From: Anabaena sphaerica FACHB-251
GTDB taxonomy: Bacteria; Cyanobacteriota; Cyanobacteriia; Cyanobacteriales; Nostocaceae
DNA: 64,000 nucleotides
Assembly (NCBI RefSeq): GCF_014696825.1
Contig: NZ_JACJQU010000017.1
Coordinates: 61,100 to 125,099 of the forward strand
Reading direction: 5' to 3'
The notes under the pieces are model-generated. The model was not told the DNA's origin and did no database searches. It saw only the letters and a program-made list of their open reading frames with translations. Every line of letters begins with the position of its first letter. Within the stretch, counting starts at the first letter, position 1. Positions 1 to 10,184 of the stretch are shown piece by piece. The translations under genes and the position numbers were made by a program.

Positions 1-103
1 TATCGAGAATTTGATTTAATCTACACTATCAGCTTTTAAAGCTGCCATAATCAGAGTCAGCAGTCAGTCAAAAAACAACTGACAACTGACAACTGACTAG
101 TAA

Positions 104-580
104 CTAACTAGCTAACAGTGTTTTTTCCAGCGGAGTCCAGCGGAAATAGCGATCGCCACCCCGTTCAATCACCACTTTTACCCGTGGTTCCAACTTCGGC
201 AAATTAGCCAAATATTCCACTTCCTGATCAGAAAGAATATGTCCCTCAATAATCCATAGCAATAGACCCTTAGACTTAGGTGGTAACTGTTCCAGATGAG
301 AACTGATCATTGGTGGTAGATAATACACCTCACCCACTGCTGCACCGCTACCAGTGCTTTTTTTACCCAGATGAGGAGGTCTAACTCCATGAACTCTCGT
401 CAGATAGGCAGCAACATCTCCTAGTCCCCTGGCCGTAATGTGGAGGTTAATATAGCCAGCAGCCCGTAATCGACGGCGATACCGACCTTCATAGCCTCCC
501 TCCAAAGGAACATATACACCCAGAGCGCCAAATTTCTCCAAATCCCGGATTAAACCGTTGCCAGTGGTAATTAGTGCCAT
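104..580 (-). CDS. ndhN: NAD(P)H-quinone oxidoreductase subunit N
   Basis: Subunit of the thylakoid NDH-1 complex, which passes electrons from ferredoxin to plastoquinone in respiration and cyclic flow around photosystem I; NdhN is one of the subunits restricted to oxygenic phototrophs. The 158-residue protein is full length, starts MALITTGNGL and ends WTPLEKTLLAS, and matches the cyanobacterial/plastid family along its whole length as I recognise it. It has no membrane segment, as expected for a peripheral-arm subunit. It is transcribed away from the ribosomal operon, with about 845 bp between the two starts. Three AACTGAC-type heptamers lie just past its stop codon (about 76-99). Confidence 0.93.
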   Translation of the reverse strand: MALITTGNGLIRDLEKFGALGVYVPLEGGYEGRYRRRLRAAGYINLHITARGLGDVAAYLTRVHGVRPPHLGKKSTGSGAAVGEVYYLPPMISSHLEQLPPKSKGLLLWIIEGHILSDQEVEYLANLPKLEPRVKVVIERGGDRYFRWTPLEKTLLAS

Positions 581-1425
581 AAATTTTCGTCTTATCCCAC
601 TTAGATATTTCTATTATTCACCTTTTGATGGTAGATTAAGTTAGATTAAGTCACAGAATTTTAGCATTATGGGCATTGAGCGCAGGGGACTTTCTCTTTT
701 CCCACGTGTATTCATCCCCCAAGCAAAATCTGCCCCGCCAATTACTAGACAAAAATCAATCAATGATTTATATTATTAGATTGTGACCAAACAGTAAAAT
801 TAGGTAGCTATCTTATTTAGCACTCTCAGCCAGGACGAGCATCAAAATTTGATGACTTAGATAATTCCCCAGGGATAATCTGGTGGAAATGCACAAGAGA
901 CTGCTAAACTAAAAAAGCTTTCAGGTCAAACTCAGAAGCTCATGGCTATCAACCCACAGCCAAATAAAAGCTTCAGTCCGTGTTCACTCCCGCAGCCCCT
1001 AAAAAAAGGCAAATCCTCAAACAGTAGTTTAAGGTATTTAGAGAAGTAGAGCCTGAATAGCAATTTTCAGGAAACGGATACTGAGTGGAAAATAGCCACT
1101 TAAGTCCTACTACAACCGGAGAGTGCCAGAGCAATCGCTTGGACGAAAGCATTGCTGCACAAAGCGCAAAGCAATAACGTCTTGCATTGATTCCAGAAGT
1201 AATGCCTTCCGATGAAGAAGGTAATTATTACTGTTTTGGTGGATAAGTGAGTGAAAAATAAACAGATTCACCAAACAGTAGGGAAACAGTTTGTTGCGTC
1301 ATAAAGAATTTGCACTGTCTAACGCCAGTCCAAATTGGGGAGAAGATTCCCCCCGAAAACGACGCTGACAAAGCTTGTCCTAGTCCGATTCCACGGTCAG
1401 CAAATAGAAAGGAGAACCAGTTACT
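581..1425 (+). promoter_or_regulatory. Long gene-free leader of the ribosomal superoperon
   Basis: This 845-bp stretch between divergent ndhN and rplC holds no credible gene and should contain both promoters and the rplC leader RNA. Visible structure: an interrupted palindrome at 840-854 (CATCAAA/TTTGATG), a hairpin at 1084-1100 (AGTGG/CCACT), a bulged hairpin at 1131-1155 (GCAAT..GCTT / AAGC ATTGC), and a GGGGA/TCCCC hairpin near 1337-1352. The ribosome-binding GGAG at 1411 precedes the GTG start of rplC. Regulation of the operon by a ribosomal protein through this leader is an inference; I could not assign it to a named leader family, and I did not find one convincing -35/-10 pair. Confidence 0.4.
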
Positions 1426-2064
1426 GTGTCTGTAGGTATTCTCGGCACCAAGCTGGGCATGACCCAAATATTTGACGATGCAGGAAGAGCTATTCCTGTC
1501 ACCGTAATTCAAGCCGGGCCATGCACTGTTACACAAGTTAAGACAAAACAGACCGACGGTTACTCTGCCATCCAAGTTGGTTATGGCGAAGTGAAGCCCA
1601 AGGCATTAAATAGACCACTACTAGGACACCTAGCTAAATCATCGGCCCCAGCATTGCGGCACTTGAATGAGTATCGCACTGATGCCTCTGGTGATTATGC
1701 TTTAGGTCAAGAACTTAAAGCAGATATTTTTAGTGAAGGTCAAATTGTAGATGTGATCGGTACAAGTATCGGTCGCGGTTTTGCGGGGAACCAAAAGCGT
1801 AATAACTTCGGTCGCGGTCCCATGTCACATGGTTCCAAAAACCACAGAGCGCCCGGTTCTATCGGTGCTGGTACAACTCCTGGTCGTGTTTATCCCGGTA
1901 AACGGATGGCAGGGCGCTTGGGTGGTACTCGTGTCACAATTCGCAAACTAATCGTAGTGCGAGTAGATGCAGAACGCAACTTAATTCTCATTAAAGGCGC
2001 TATTCCTGGTAAACCAGGAGCTTTAGTGAATGTTGTACCTACAAATAAAGTTGGTAATAAATAG
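1426..2064 (+). CDS. rplC: 50S ribosomal protein L3
   Basis: Early-assembling protein of the large ribosomal subunit, near the peptidyl-transferase centre. The 212-residue product begins [15 protein letters not shown] and carries the family signature around [14 protein letters not shown] and [12 protein letters not shown]. The GTG start at 1426 is supported by GGAG at 1411-1414. It is the first gene of the superoperon: as usual in cyanobacteria, rpsJ (S10) is not upstream but elsewhere. It is followed after 59 bp by rplD; that spacer is made largely of AACTGAC-like heptamers. Confidence 0.97.
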   Translation: MSVGILGTKLGMTQIFDDAGRAIPVTVIQAGPCTVTQVKTKQTDGYSAIQVGYGEVKPKALNRPLLGHLAKSSAPALRHLNEYRTDASGDYALGQELKADIFSEGQIVDVIGTSIGRGFAGNQKRNNFGRGPMSHGSKNHRAPGSIGAGTTPGRVYPGKRMAGRLGGTRVTIRKLIVVRVDAERNLILIKGAIPGKPGALVNVVPTNKVGNK

Positions 2065-2123
2065 TTTTAGTTGTTTAGCTGTCAGCGTCAACTGACAACT
2101 GACCACTGACAAAGGACACAAAA

Positions 2124-2756
2124 ATGGTTGAGAGTGTAGTTAAGAATTGGCAAGGAGACCAAGTTGGCCAGACCAGCTTTGAGTTGCGAGTTGCCAAAGA
2201 ACAAACAGCGGCGCATATAGTACACCGCGCCCTCGTCAGACAAATGACCAATTCTCGCCAAGGTACAGTCAGCACCAAAACCCGTTCTGAAGTACGTGGT
2301 GGAGGTCGCAAGCCTTGGAGACAAAAAGGTACAGGTCGCGCTCGTGCCGGTTCTATTCGTTCACCCCTATGGCGTGGTGGTGGTGTGATCTTTGGACCAA
2401 AACCCAGAGATTTTAACATCAAGCTAAACCGTAAAGAACGACGCTTGGCATTGCGGACAGCCTTTGTTAGTCGCACCGAAGATTTGATTGTTGTAGAAGA
2501 ATTTAGCAACGAACTACAACGCCCCAAAACCAAGGAAATGGTAGCAGCATTAGCCCGTTGGGGAGCAGCACCAGAACATAAATCCTTGTTAATTTTGGCT
2601 GAAATGGCAGAAAACGTAATTTTGTCAGCCCGCAATATCGAGAATTTAAAGGTAATTGCAGCTGACCAATTAAATGTTTACGATTTGCTGCACGCTGACA
2701 AAATCGTTGTGACATCAGCAGCTTTAGAAAAAATTCAGGAGGTCTACAGTGCCTAA
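2124..2756 (+). CDS. rplD: 50S ribosomal protein L4
   Basis: Large-subunit protein lining the exit tunnel; in several bacteria it also represses its own operon, which is relevant to the long leader upstream. The 210-residue sequence shows the conserved loop [20 protein letters not shown] followed by [15 protein letters not shown]. The ATG at 2124 lies right behind repeat-derived sequence (GACAAAGGACAC), which gives only a weak ribosome-binding site. Its last 8 bases overlap the start of rplW, so the two are probably translationally coupled. Confidence 0.97.
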   Translation: MVESVVKNWQGDQVGQTSFELRVAKEQTAAHIVHRALVRQMTNSRQGTVSTKTRSEVRGGGRKPWRQKGTGRARAGSIRSPLWRGGGVIFGPKPRDFNIKLNRKERRLALRTAFVSRTEDLIVVEEFSNELQRPKTKEMVAALARWGAAPEHKSLLILAEMAENVILSARNIENLKVIAADQLNVYDLLHADKIVVTSAALEKIQEVYSA

Positions 2757-3063
2757 CTTTGACCCCCGTAACCTTGCCGATTTAGTACGTCGTCCAATTC
2801 TTACCGAAAAGGCGACAATCATGATGGAGCAAAACAAATACACATTTGAAGTAACTCCAAAATCGACGAAACCAGAAATTAGAGCAGCAATTGAAGACTT
2901 GTTTCAAGTCAAGGTTGTAAAAGTCAATACCTCCTTACCACCACGCAAAAAGCGCCGAGTCGGTAAGTTTATCGGCTTTAAACCCCAATACAAGCGGGCT
3001 GTTGTAACCATAGCAACTGGGGACGCAGAAAAAATCAGACAAGTTCTCTTCCCAGATGTTTAA
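2749..3063 (+). CDS. rplW: 50S ribosomal protein L23
   Basis: Large-subunit protein at the tunnel exit, docking site for trigger factor and signal recognition particle. The 104-residue product contains [11 protein letters not shown] and [16 protein letters not shown], both typical of the family. GTG start at 2749, with GGAGG immediately upstream inside the end of rplD. The 132-bp spacer that follows, before rplB, is AT-rich and built of irregular AATC/AAAT-type short repeats with no recognisable gene. Confidence 0.96.
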   Translation: MPNFDPRNLADLVRRPILTEKATIMMEQNKYTFEVTPKSTKPEIRAAIEDLFQVKVVKVNTSLPPRKKRRVGKFIGFKPQYKRAVVTIATGDAEKIRQVLFPDV

Positions 3064-3195
3064 GAATTTTAGATTTTAGAAGTGATGATTTTATATTGGG
3101 CTGGTAAATAGTTGCCAAGAAACAATTAAAAATCGCCAATCAAAATCACTAAAATTCTCAATCTCCAATCGAAAATCCGAAATTCAAAATTACTT

Positions 3196-4059
3196 ATGGG
3201 TACTCGTTCTTATCGCCCTTATACCCCCAGTACTCGCCAAGTTACAATCTCCGACTTTGCGGAAATCACTAAAACTGAGCCAGAAAAATCACTGACTGAA
3301 TCAGTACATCGTCCCAAAGGTCGGAACAATCAAGGGCGGATAACCAGCCGTCGTCGGGGAGGCGGACACAAGCAACTTTACCGGATTATCGACTTTAAGA
3401 GAGATAAGCGGGATATTGCAGCTACAGTTACAGCAATTGAATACGATCCTAACCGGAATGCGCGAATCGCCCTGGTTGTATATGAAGATGGCGAAAAACG
3501 CTATATTTTACATCCCAATGGCTTGAAAGTAGGCGCAACAATTATTGCTGGCGTTGAAGCTCCTTTTGAAGATGGTAACGCCTTACCTCTGTCTAAGATT
3601 CCTTTGGGTACTAATGTTCATAACGTGGAAATGACTCCAGGTAAAGGCGGTCAAATTGTCCGTGCTGCTGGAGCGACAGCCCAAGTTGTGGCTAAAGAAG
3701 GTAATTACGTAACTCTTAAGTTACCTTCTGGTGAAGTTCGCATGATTCGCCGTGAATGTTACGCCACCATTGGACAAGTAGGCAACACTGACGCGAGAAA
3801 CCTGAGTGCTGGTAAAGCCGGACGGAATCGCTGGAAGGGTCGTCGTCCTAAGGTCAGAGGTAGCGTCATGAACCCTGTTGATCACCCACATGGTGGTGGT
3901 GAAGGTAGAGCGCCCATCGGTAGATCGGGACCTGTGACACCTTGGGGTAAACCAACTTTAGGTGCTAAAACCCGCAAGCGCAAGAAAGCAAGCACTAAAT
4001 TAATTGTACGTCGCCGTCGTAAGTCTTCTAAACGTGGACGTGGTGGTCGTCAGTCTTAG
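3196..4059 (+). CDS. rplB: 50S ribosomal protein L2
   Basis: Highly conserved large-subunit protein needed for subunit association and peptidyl transfer. At 287 residues it has the family's usual length, with [11 protein letters not shown] near residue 55 and the C-terminal signature [17 protein letters not shown] containing the histidine linked to peptidyl transfer. The ATG at 3196 has no evident Shine-Dalgarno sequence: the upstream bases are AT-rich repeat. An AT-rich 122-bp spacer separates it from rpsS. Confidence 0.98.
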   Translation: MGTRSYRPYTPSTRQVTISDFAEITKTEPEKSLTESVHRPKGRNNQGRITSRRRGGGHKQLYRIIDFKRDKRDIAATVTAIEYDPNRNARIALVVYEDGEKRYILHPNGLKVGATIIAGVEAPFEDGNALPLSKIPLGTNVHNVEMTPGKGGQIVRAAGATAQVVAKEGNYVTLKLPSGEVRMIRRECYATIGQVGNTDARNLSAGKAGRNRWKGRRPKVRGSVMNPVDHPHGGGEGRAPIGRSGPVTPWGKPTLGAKTRKRKKASTKLIVRRRRKSSKRGRGGRQS

Positions 4060-4143
4060 AATTTTAGATTTTCAATTTTGGATTTTAGATCGGGTCTACT
4101 TGTAGGCATCCAAAATTGGGGAAACCTAATAATCCGAAATTCT

Positions 4144-4171
4144 AAATCAAAAATCAAAAATCAAAAATCAA
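4144..4171. repeat. Heptamer array AAATCAA x4
   Basis: Four perfect tandem copies of the 7-bp unit AAATCAA end 10 bp before the rpsS start codon. The array occupies the place where a ribosome-binding site would be expected, and no purine-rich Shine-Dalgarno motif follows it. Confidence 0.85.
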
Positions 4172-4181
4172 AAATTGAACT

Positions 4182-4460
4182 ATGGGTCGTTCTCTAAAAA
4201 AAGGTCCTTTCGTTGCTGATCACTTACTCAGCAAGCTCGAAAAACTGAACGCTAAAAACGAGAAGCAAGTCATCAAAACTTGGTCAAGAGCCTCGACAAT
4301 TTTACCGATGATGGTAGGTCATACCATAGCTGTTCACAATGGAAAACAACACGTTCCAGTGTTTGTAAATGAACAGATGGTAGGACATAAGTTGGGTGAA
4401 TTTGCCCCAACCCGCACCTACAGAGGTCATGGTAAAAGTGACAAAAAATCGGGGAGATAG
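4182..4460 (+). CDS. rpsS: 30S ribosomal protein S19
   Basis: Small-subunit head protein contacting the A-site tRNA region together with S13. The 92-residue sequence begins [11 protein letters not shown] and includes the conserved [16 protein letters not shown] near the C terminus. The start codon follows an AAATCAA array with no clear ribosome-binding site. It is followed by a 66-bp spacer of TCATTAG-like heptamers before rplV. Confidence 0.97.
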   Translation: MGRSLKKGPFVADHLLSKLEKLNAKNEKQVIKTWSRASTILPMMVGHTIAVHNGKQHVPVFVNEQMVGHKLGEFAPTRTYRGHGKSDKKSGR

Positions 4461-4526
4461 TCATTAGTCATTAGTCATTAGCTAAGAAGAAATGACCAAT
4501 GACAAATGACCAAAATGGAGAAAATT

Positions 4527-4889
4527 ATGGCAACTGATACTACAGAAGTTAAAGCGATCGCTCGTTACATCCGCATTTCTCCCTATAAAGTGCGTCGTGT
4601 ACTTGACCAAATCCGGGGACGGTCATATCGAGAAGCACTCATCATCCTGGAATTCATGCCCTACCGAGCTTGTGATCCAGTATTAAAGGTGTTAAGAAGT
4701 GCAGCAGCTAATGCTGAACATAATGCAGGACTAGAACGGGCGGAACTAGTCATTACTCAGGCTTATGCTGACCAAGGTCCAGTCCTGAAACGGTTTCAGC
4801 CCAGAGCGCAGGGACGAGCTTACCAAATTCGCAAGCCGACGTGTCACATCACTGTCGCTGTCGGTGCAGGTGCTACTGCTGCTAAATAA
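4527..4889 (+). CDS. rplV: 50S ribosomal protein L22
   Basis: Large-subunit protein with a beta-hairpin in the exit tunnel. The ATG at 4527 is chosen over an in-frame ATG at 4506 because GGAG (4517-4520) is correctly placed only for 4527 and the product then begins [16 protein letters not shown] as in related cyanobacteria (120 residues). The family core [14 protein letters not shown] and the C-terminal [16 protein letters not shown] are present. rpsC follows after 55 bp. Confidence 0.95.
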   Translation: MATDTTEVKAIARYIRISPYKVRRVLDQIRGRSYREALIILEFMPYRACDPVLKVLRSAAANAEHNAGLERAELVITQAYADQGPVLKRFQPRAQGRAYQIRKPTCHITVAVGAGATAAK

Positions 4890-4944
4890 GCAAAATACAG
4901 ACACAAGTAATTGCGTACAGTAAGAAATTTTAGAGGAAGCATTT

Positions 4945-5700
4945 GTGGGACAGAAAATTCATCCAGTCGGTTTTCGTCTGGGTATTACACAAGAGCATCA
5001 ATCCCGTTGGTTTGCGGTTCCTGATCGTTATCCAGAACTGCTACAGGAAGACCACAAACTCCGTCAATACATAGAACAAAAACTGGGTAGATCCGCTCAA
5101 AACAACGCCGGGATTTCCGAAATACGTATTGAGCGCAAAGCTGACCAAATCGACCTAGAGGTAAGGACAGCTAGACCAGGTGTGGTAGTAGGTCGGGGTG
5201 GACAAGGTATAGAATCACTGCGTACCGGACTCCAAGAAATGCTGGGCAGCAACCGCCAAATTCGCATTAACGTAGTTGAAGTTCAACGAGTTGATGCTGA
5301 TGCCTACTTGATTGCAGAATACATTGCTCAACAACTAGAACGCCGTGTTTCCTTCCGTCGTGTAGTTCGCCAAGCTATTCAACGCGCCCAAAGAGCAGGA
5401 GTTCAAGGGATTAAGGTTCAAGTTGGTGGTCGGCTCAACGGTGCGGAAATTGCCCGGACAGAGTGGACACGTGAAGGCAGAGTACCTTTACATACCCTGC
5501 GGGCTGATATTGACTATTCTTGCTGCACAGCGCAAACAGTTTACGGCATTTTGGGCATCAAGGTTTGGGTATTTAAGGGAGAAATTATTCCTGGACAGGA
5601 AGAAACTCCAGCCCAACCAACAACAAGGGATCGCGAACCCCGCCGCCGTCAACAACAACGCCGTCGCCAGCAATTTGAAGACCGCTCCAATGAAGCATAG
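4945..5700 (+). CDS. rpsC: 30S ribosomal protein S3
   Basis: Small-subunit protein at the mRNA entry channel with helicase activity. The 251-residue product starts (GTG, with GAGGAAG upstream) [13 protein letters not shown], then has a KH domain with [13 protein letters not shown], and a C-terminal S3 domain [22 protein letters not shown]. The tail after residue about 218 is a charged Arg/Gln-rich extension ([11 protein letters not shown]) common in cyanobacterial S3. The following spacer carries six tandem AACTGAC units. Confidence 0.97.
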   Translation: MGQKIHPVGFRLGITQEHQSRWFAVPDRYPELLQEDHKLRQYIEQKLGRSAQNNAGISEIRIERKADQIDLEVRTARPGVVVGRGGQGIESLRTGLQEMLGSNRQIRINVVEVQRVDADAYLIAEYIAQQLERRVSFRRVVRQAIQRAQRAGVQGIKVQVGGRLNGAEIARTEWTREGRVPLHTLRADIDYSCCTAQTVYGILGIKVWVFKGEIIPGQEETPAQPTTRDREPRRRQQQRRRQQFEDRSNEA

Positions 5701-5732
5701 TCATGAGTCAGCGATCATGAGTTAGTGGGAAA

Positions 5733-5774
5733 AACTGACAACTGACAACTGACAACTGACAACTGACAACTGAC
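5733..5774. repeat. Heptamer array AACTGAC x6
   Basis: Six perfect tandem copies of AACTGAC fill half of the 86-bp rpsC-rplP spacer. The same unit recurs in other spacers of this operon (8581-8601, 9607-9641) and near ndhN. Confidence 0.92.
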
Positions 5775-5786
5775 AAATAGCAAATC

Positions 5787-6212
5787 ATGTTAAGCCCTAG
5801 AAGAACAAAATTCCGCAAACAACAACGCGGACGCATGGAAGGTCTGGCAACCCGTGGTAGCACCCTCAACTTTGGGGATTTTGCCCTCCAGGCACAAGAA
5901 CCATCGTGGATTACGTCCCGGCAAATAGAGGCTTCCCGTCGAGCAATGACTCGTTATATTCGCCGGGGTGGTCAAATCTGGATCAGGATTTTCCCTGATA
6001 AACCTGTAACTATGCGTCCCGCAGAGACCCGGATGGGTTCCGGTAAAGGTAATCCAGAATTTTGGGTAGCTGTCGTCAAACCAGGACGGATTTTATTTGA
6101 AATCGCTGGTGTTTCCGAAGAAGTAGCCCGTGAAGCTATGCGATTAGCAGCTTATAAACTGCCAATCAAAACCAAGTTTATTGTGCGCTCTCAACCACAG
6201 GAGCAGGAGTAG
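5787..6212 (+). CDS. rplP: 50S ribosomal protein L16
   Basis: Large-subunit protein at the A-site/peptidyl-transferase region. The 141-residue sequence has the family's [16 protein letters not shown] start, [19 protein letters not shown] core and [15 protein letters not shown] signature. Only 3 bp separate its stop from rpmC. The start follows shortly after an AACTGAC heptamer array, with no strong Shine-Dalgarno sequence in between. Confidence 0.97.
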   Translation: MLSPRRTKFRKQQRGRMEGLATRGSTLNFGDFALQAQEPSWITSRQIEASRRAMTRYIRRGGQIWIRIFPDKPVTMRPAETRMGSGKGNPEFWVAVVKPGRILFEIAGVSEEVAREAMRLAAYKLPIKTKFIVRSQPQEQE

Positions 6213-6215
6213 GTT

Positions 6216-6437
6216 ATGCCTCTTCCCAAGATTTCAGAAGCTAGAGAATTAAGTGACGAAAAACTGTCTGAGGAAATAGTCGCTGTCAAAAGACAACTAT
6301 TTCAGTTGCGCTTGCAAAAAGCCACTAGACAGCTAGAAAAACCCCACCAGTTCAGACACGCCCGCCATCGCCTCGCCCAACTGCTGACAGTAGAGGGAGA
6401 ACGCCAACGGGCTGCAAGTCAATCGACTAAGGAATAA
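6216..6437 (+). CDS. rpmC: 50S ribosomal protein L29
   Basis: Small two-helix large-subunit protein near the tunnel exit. The 73-residue product shows the ELSDEKLSEEIVAVKRQLFQ first helix and the FRHARHRLAQLLTV second helix of the family. It lies in the tight cluster rplP-rpmC-rpsQ with 3- and 12-bp spacers; the GGAGCAGGAG at the end of rplP can serve as its ribosome-binding site. Confidence 0.95.
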   Translation: MPLPKISEARELSDEKLSEEIVAVKRQLFQLRLQKATRQLEKPHQFRHARHRLAQLLTVEGERQRAASQSTKE

Positions 6438-6449
6438 AAGTAGGAGATT

Positions 6450-6701
6450 ATGGCAGTCAAGGAACGAGTTGGCTTGGTAGTGAGCGATAAAATGCAAAAA
6501 ACAGTGGTAGTTGCTGTGGAAAACCGCGCTCCTCACCCCAAGTACGGCAAAATCGTAGTTCGAACCCGGCGCTATAAGGCTCACGATGAAGATAATCACT
6601 GCAAAGTGGGCGATCGCGTGCGTATTCAGGAAACTCGACCCCTGAGCAAAACTAAGCGTTGGCAAGTTACAGAAATCCTCAACGCTAAAGCTACAACATA
6701 A
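6450..6701 (+). CDS. rpsQ: 30S ribosomal protein S17
   Basis: Primary 16S rRNA-binding protein with an OB fold. The 83-residue product has [20 protein letters not shown] and the signature [23 protein letters not shown] at 6440-6444 precedes its ATG, giving a normal ribosome-binding site. It is followed after 43 bp by rplN. Confidence 0.97.
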   Translation: MAVKERVGLVVSDKMQKTVVVAVENRAPHPKYGKIVVRTRRYKAHDEDNHCKVGDRVRIQETRPLSKTKRWQVTEILNAKATT

Positions 6702-6744
6702 ATAGTTGTTATCAAATTAACAACTCTATCCGGGAGACTAAGTT

Positions 6745-7113
6745 GTGATTCAACCCCAAACTTATCTGAATGTCGCAGATAATAGCGGTGCCAAAAAACT
6801 CATGTGTATCCGCGTATTAGGTGCAGGCAACCGCCGCTACGGTGGCGTGGGCGATAAAATTATCGCTGTTGTTAAAGAGTCCTCACCCAACATGGCTGTG
6901 AAAAAGTCTGATGTCGTGGAAGCAGTAATTGTCCGCACCAGAAAAAGTATAAATCGTGACAGTGGCATGAGCATTCGTTTTGATGATAATGCCGCAGTCA
7001 TCATCAACAAAGATGGTAATCCTAGAGGTACACGGGTTTTCGGACCAGTGGCACGGGAATTACGCGATAAAAACTTTACCAAAATAGTTTCTCTCGCGCC
7101 GGAGGTGCTGTAA
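6745..7113 (+). CDS. rplN: 50S ribosomal protein L14
   Basis: Large-subunit protein forming an intersubunit bridge; docking site of the silencing factor RsfS. The 122-residue sequence starts (GTG, GGGAG upstream) [20 protein letters not shown] and ends with [20 protein letters not shown], both diagnostic. Its stop codon overlaps the rplX start by one base. Confidence 0.98.
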   Translation: MIQPQTYLNVADNSGAKKLMCIRVLGAGNRRYGGVGDKIIAVVKESSPNMAVKKSDVVEAVIVRTRKSINRDSGMSIRFDDNAAVIINKDGNPRGTRVFGPVARELRDKNFTKIVSLAPEVL

Positions 7114-7460
7114 TGGCAAAGCCACAACCGAAAGTTTTTCATAAAATGCACGTCAAAACTGGCGACACTGTACAAGTGATAGCTGGTAAAGATAAGGGTA
7201 AAGTTGGGGAAGTAATTAAAGCACTACCCCAACTCAGCAAAGTCCTGATCAAAGGTGTGAATATCAAAACAAAGCACGTTAAACCTCAGCAAGAAGGGGA
7301 ATCTGGGCAGATAGTCACCCAGGAGTATCCCATTCATAGCTCTAACGTTATGCTTTATTCCACCAAGCAAAACGTCGCTAGTCGAGTCTGCTACACTTTC
7401 ACCGCCGAAGGTAAGAAAGTGAGAATGCTCAAGAAAACAGGTGAAATCCTCGATAAATAG
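7113..7460 (+). CDS. rplX: 50S ribosomal protein L24
   Basis: Early assembly protein of the large subunit. The 115-residue product contains the KOW motif [20 protein letters not shown] and the family core [15 protein letters not shown]. It shares one base with rplN, so it is likely coupled; CGGAGG just inside the end of rplN is its ribosome-binding site. A 94-bp spacer with AACTGAC-like repeats follows. Confidence 0.96.
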   Translation: MAKPQPKVFHKMHVKTGDTVQVIAGKDKGKVGEVIKALPQLSKVLIKGVNIKTKHVKPQQEGESGQIVTQEYPIHSSNVMLYSTKQNVASRVCYTFTAEGKKVRMLKKTGEILDK

Positions 7461-7554
7461 TCATTCATCGGTCATTGCTCATTTGTTAAGAACAACTGAC
7501 AACTGACAAAAAACTTTCCCTGACCAAGCCCAGGGATAATAAGGACAAATAACT

Positions 7555-8103
7555 ATGGCGACAACAAGACTCAAAAATTTATACCAAGAGACAATTGTCC
7601 CCAAACTAACCCAACAGTTTCAATACACCAACGTTCATCAAGTACCGAAGGTGGTGAAAATAACTATTAACCGGGGTTTGGGAGAAGCTGCTCAAAATGC
7701 TAAAGCATTAGAAGCATCTTTAAACGAGATTGCAGTGATCACTGGTCAAAAACCAGTAGTGACAAGGGCAAAAAAGGCGATCGCTGGCTTCAAAATTCGT
7801 CAAGGTATGCCTGTGGGCATCATGGTGACTCTCAGAGGCGAACGGATGTATGCCTTTCTCGACCGACTGATTAGCCTATCATTACCTAGAATCCGCGACT
7901 TTCGCGGTATTAGCCCCAAAAGCTTTGACGGACGGGGTAACTATACTCTGGGTGTACGAGAACAGCTGATTTTTCCAGAAGTCGAGTACGATAGCATCGA
8001 TCAAATCCGTGGTCTAGATATTTCTATCATCACCACAGCGAAAAACGACGAAGAAGGACGTGCCTTACTAAAAGAAATGGGAATGCCCTTTCGCGATCAA
8101 TAA
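7555..8103 (+). CDS. rplE: 50S ribosomal protein L5
   Basis: Binds 5S rRNA and contacts P-site tRNA. The 182-residue sequence has the family signatures [35 protein letters not shown] and [20 protein letters not shown]. The rpsN (S14) gene that follows rplE in many bacteria is absent here; cyanobacteria generally keep it elsewhere. rpsH begins 20 bp later. Confidence 0.97.
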   Translation: MATTRLKNLYQETIVPKLTQQFQYTNVHQVPKVVKITINRGLGEAAQNAKALEASLNEIAVITGQKPVVTRAKKAIAGFKIRQGMPVGIMVTLRGERMYAFLDRLISLSLPRIRDFRGISPKSFDGRGNYTLGVREQLIFPEVEYDSIDQIRGLDISIITTAKNDEEGRALLKEMGMPFRDQ

Positions 8104-8123
8104 GTTCATCTAAAGAGGGAACG

Positions 8124-8525
8124 ATGGCGGCTAACGACACAATTGCAGATATGCTGACGCGCATCCGCAATGCTAACCTGGCAAGGCATCAAACTACACT
8201 AGTGCCAGCCACAAAAATGACTCGTAGTATTGCTAAAGTACTACAGCAAGAAGGCTTTATTGCTGAAATTGCGGAATCTGGAGAAGGGATAAAGCTTAAC
8301 CTAGTAATTTCCTTGAAATACAAAGGTAAGAATCGTCAACCCCTAATTACAGCCTTGAAGCGCGTGAGTAAACCAGGTTTGCGCGTTTACTCCAACAGAA
8401 AAGAATTACCCAGAGTACTAGGTGGTATCGGTATCGCCGTTATTTCCACATCCAGTGGGATTATGACTGACCGCGAAGCGCGTCGTCAAAACCTGGGTGG
8501 TGAAGTGCTTTGCTACGTTTGGTAG
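8124..8525 (+). CDS. rpsH: 30S ribosomal protein S8
   Basis: Central-domain 16S rRNA-binding protein; in other bacteria the translational repressor of the spc operon. The 133-residue product starts [17 protein letters not shown] and ends GGEVLCYVW with the typical [13 protein letters not shown] core. AGAGGGA upstream of the ATG is a good ribosome-binding site. The 122-bp spacer after it is mostly heptamer repeat. Confidence 0.97.
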   Translation: MAANDTIADMLTRIRNANLARHQTTLVPATKMTRSIAKVLQQEGFIAEIAESGEGIKLNLVISLKYKGKNRQPLITALKRVSKPGLRVYSNRKELPRVLGGIGIAVISTSSGIMTDREARRQNLGGEVLCYVW

Positions 8526-8580
8526 TCGTCAAATGCCTCCGGCACGCATTCGCGAACGTCAATAGTTCAGTTCCACCTAA

Positions 8581-8641
8581 AACTGACAACTGACAACTGA
8601 CAACTAACAGATGACAATTGACAAAGGACAAAGGACAAAAT
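8581..8641. repeat. Heptamer arrays AACTGAC and ACAAAGG before rplF
   Basis: Three AACTGAC units and one variant (8581-8608) are followed by ACAAAGG units (8621-8641). The second block stops 6 bp before the rplF ATG, so the only purine-rich motif available to ribosomes (AAAGGAC) is part of the repeat. Confidence 0.85.
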
Positions 8642-8647
8642 TAAGTC

Positions 8648-9196
8648 ATGTCTCGTATTGGTAAACGTCCAATTACTGTTCCCGCCAAAGTACAAGTGGC
8701 GATTGATGGCACAAAGGTAGTGGTGAAAGGTCCAAAAGGAGAACTTTCTCGTGAACTACCTGCTCATGTCATGGTTGCTCAAGAAGGCGAAACACTTTTG
8801 GTGACACGTCGGGATGAAACCCGTACCTCAAGGCAAATGCACGGTTTAAGCCGTACCTTGGTTGCCAACATGGTCGAAGGAGTTTCCCAAGGTTTTCAAC
8901 GGCGGTTGGAAATTCAAGGGGTCGGTTATCGCGCCCAAGTTCAAGGCCGTAACCTAGTGTTGAATATCGGTTATAGCCATCAGGTACAAATTGAGCCACC
9001 AGAGGGAATTCAGTTTGCTGTAGAAAATAACACTAACGTCATCGTTAGTGGTTATGACAAGGAAATAGTAGGTAACACAGCAGCTAAAATTCGTGCCGTT
9101 CGTCCACCAGAACCCTACAAAGGTAAAGGCATTCGCTATGCCGGTGAAGTGGTCAGACGCAAAGCTGGTAAGACTGGTAAGGGTGGTAAGAAGTAA
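8648..9196 (+). CDS. rplF: 50S ribosomal protein L6
   Basis: Large-subunit protein near the factor-binding site. The 182-residue sequence begins [17 protein letters not shown] and carries the C-terminal signature [19 protein letters not shown]. Its ATG lies just after a repeat array (8581-8641) and no other Shine-Dalgarno motif is visible. rplR follows after 2 bp. Confidence 0.97.
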   Translation: MSRIGKRPITVPAKVQVAIDGTKVVVKGPKGELSRELPAHVMVAQEGETLLVTRRDETRTSRQMHGLSRTLVANMVEGVSQGFQRRLEIQGVGYRAQVQGRNLVLNIGYSHQVQIEPPEGIQFAVENNTNVIVSGYDKEIVGNTAAKIRAVRPPEPYKGKGIRYAGEVVRRKAGKTGKGGKK

Positions 9197-9198
9197 AC

Positions 9199-9561
9199 AT
9201 GAAACTTACTCGTAGAGAATCAAAACAGCGTCGCCATCGGCGCGTGCGTGGTAAAGTTAGCGGTTCCCCAGAACGCCCACGCCTAGCTGTATTTCGCTCC
9301 AATGAGCATATTTATGCTCAATTGATTGATGATACACAGCATCAAACCATCGTGGCTGCATCAACCGTAGAACCAGAGTTGAAGTCTAATTTAGCTTCTG
9401 GAGCTAACTGTGATGCTTCAGCGCAAGTTGGTAAGTTGATAGCAGTGCGCTCCTTAGAAAAAGGCATCACCAAAGTCGTTTTTGATCGCGGTGGCAACCT
9501 CTATCATGGTCGCATCAAAGCACTAGCTGAAGCAGCACGCGAAGCTGGTTTAGATTTCTAA
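9199..9561 (+). CDS. rplR: 50S ribosomal protein L18
   Basis: 5S rRNA-binding protein of the central protuberance. The 120-residue product shows the basic N terminus [20 protein letters not shown], then [19 protein letters not shown] and the C-terminal [20 protein letters not shown]. It starts 2 bp after rplF, and GTAAGGGTGGTAAG at the end of rplF may act as its ribosome-binding site. Confidence 0.97.
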   Translation: MKLTRRESKQRRHRRVRGKVSGSPERPRLAVFRSNEHIYAQLIDDTQHQTIVAASTVEPELKSNLASGANCDASAQVGKLIAVRSLEKGITKVVFDRGGNLYHGRIKALAEAAREAGLDF

Positions 9562-9592
9562 AGTCATCTGTCAGGGAACAGGGAACAGTAAT

Positions 9593-9641
9593 AACTGATA
9601 ACTGATAACTGACAACTGACAACTGACAACTGACAACTGAC
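9593..9641. repeat. Heptamer array AACTGAT/AACTGAC x7
   Basis: Seven contiguous 7-bp units (two AACTGAT, five AACTGAC) fill half of the rplR-rpsE spacer and stop 18 bp before the rpsE start, leaving a GAGAGA ribosome-binding region intact. Confidence 0.92.
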
Positions 9642-9659
9642 GTTGAGAGAGCATTGATT

Positions 9660-10184
9660 ATGGCAACGGGTCGTCGTAAAGCAAACAAAGCAAAAAAAGA
9701 AGAAACTAACTGGCAAGAAAGGGTGATTCAAATCCGTCGTGTTAGTAAAGTCGTCAAAGGTGGTAAAAAACTCAGCTTCCGGGCAATTGTAGTCGTTGGA
9801 AACGAGCGCGGCCAAGTTGGTGTGGGAGTAGGCAAAGCCTCTGATGTAATTGGTGCAGTCAAAAAAGGTGTCGCAGATGGTAAAAAACATCTGATTGATA
9901 TTCCTATTACCAAATCTAACTCCATCCCCCATCCCATCGATGGTATCGGTGGAGGAGCTAAGGTAATGATGCGCCCAGCAGCACCAGGTACAGGGGTAAT
10001 CGCTGGTGGTGCAGTTCGGACTGTCTTAGAGTTGGCAGGAGTACGTAACGTTCTCGCTAAACAACTCGGCTCTAATAATCCTCTGAATAATGCTAGAGCC
10101 GCCGTTAATGCTCTATCTACACTGCGGACATTTGCTGAAGTCGCTGAAGATCGGGGCATTGCCATCGAGAATCTCTATATTTAG
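9660..10184 (+). CDS. rpsE: 30S ribosomal protein S5
   Basis: Small-subunit protein at the mRNA entry with roles in decoding accuracy. The start is placed at the ATG at 9660 (product [15 protein letters not shown], 174 residues), not the in-frame TTG at 9654, because GAGAGA sits about 10 bp upstream of 9660. The double-stranded-RNA-binding-like N domain ([22 protein letters not shown]) and the C-terminal [17 protein letters not shown] signature are present. rpmD (L30), which follows in many bacteria, is absent as usual in cyanobacteria. Confidence 0.96.
   Translation: MATGRRKANKAKKEETNWQERVIQIRRVSKVVKGGKKLSFRAIVVVGNERGQVGVGVGKASDVIGAVKKGVADGKKHLIDIPITKSNSIPHPIDGIGGGAKVMMRPAAPGTGVIAGGAVRTVLELAGVRNVLAKQLGSNNPLNNARAAVNALSTLRTFAEVAEDRGIAIENLYI

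Noticed and set aside
1228..1575. Minus-strand frame across the rplC start
   Set aside because: Shadow of rplC and its leader with no recognisable protein family.
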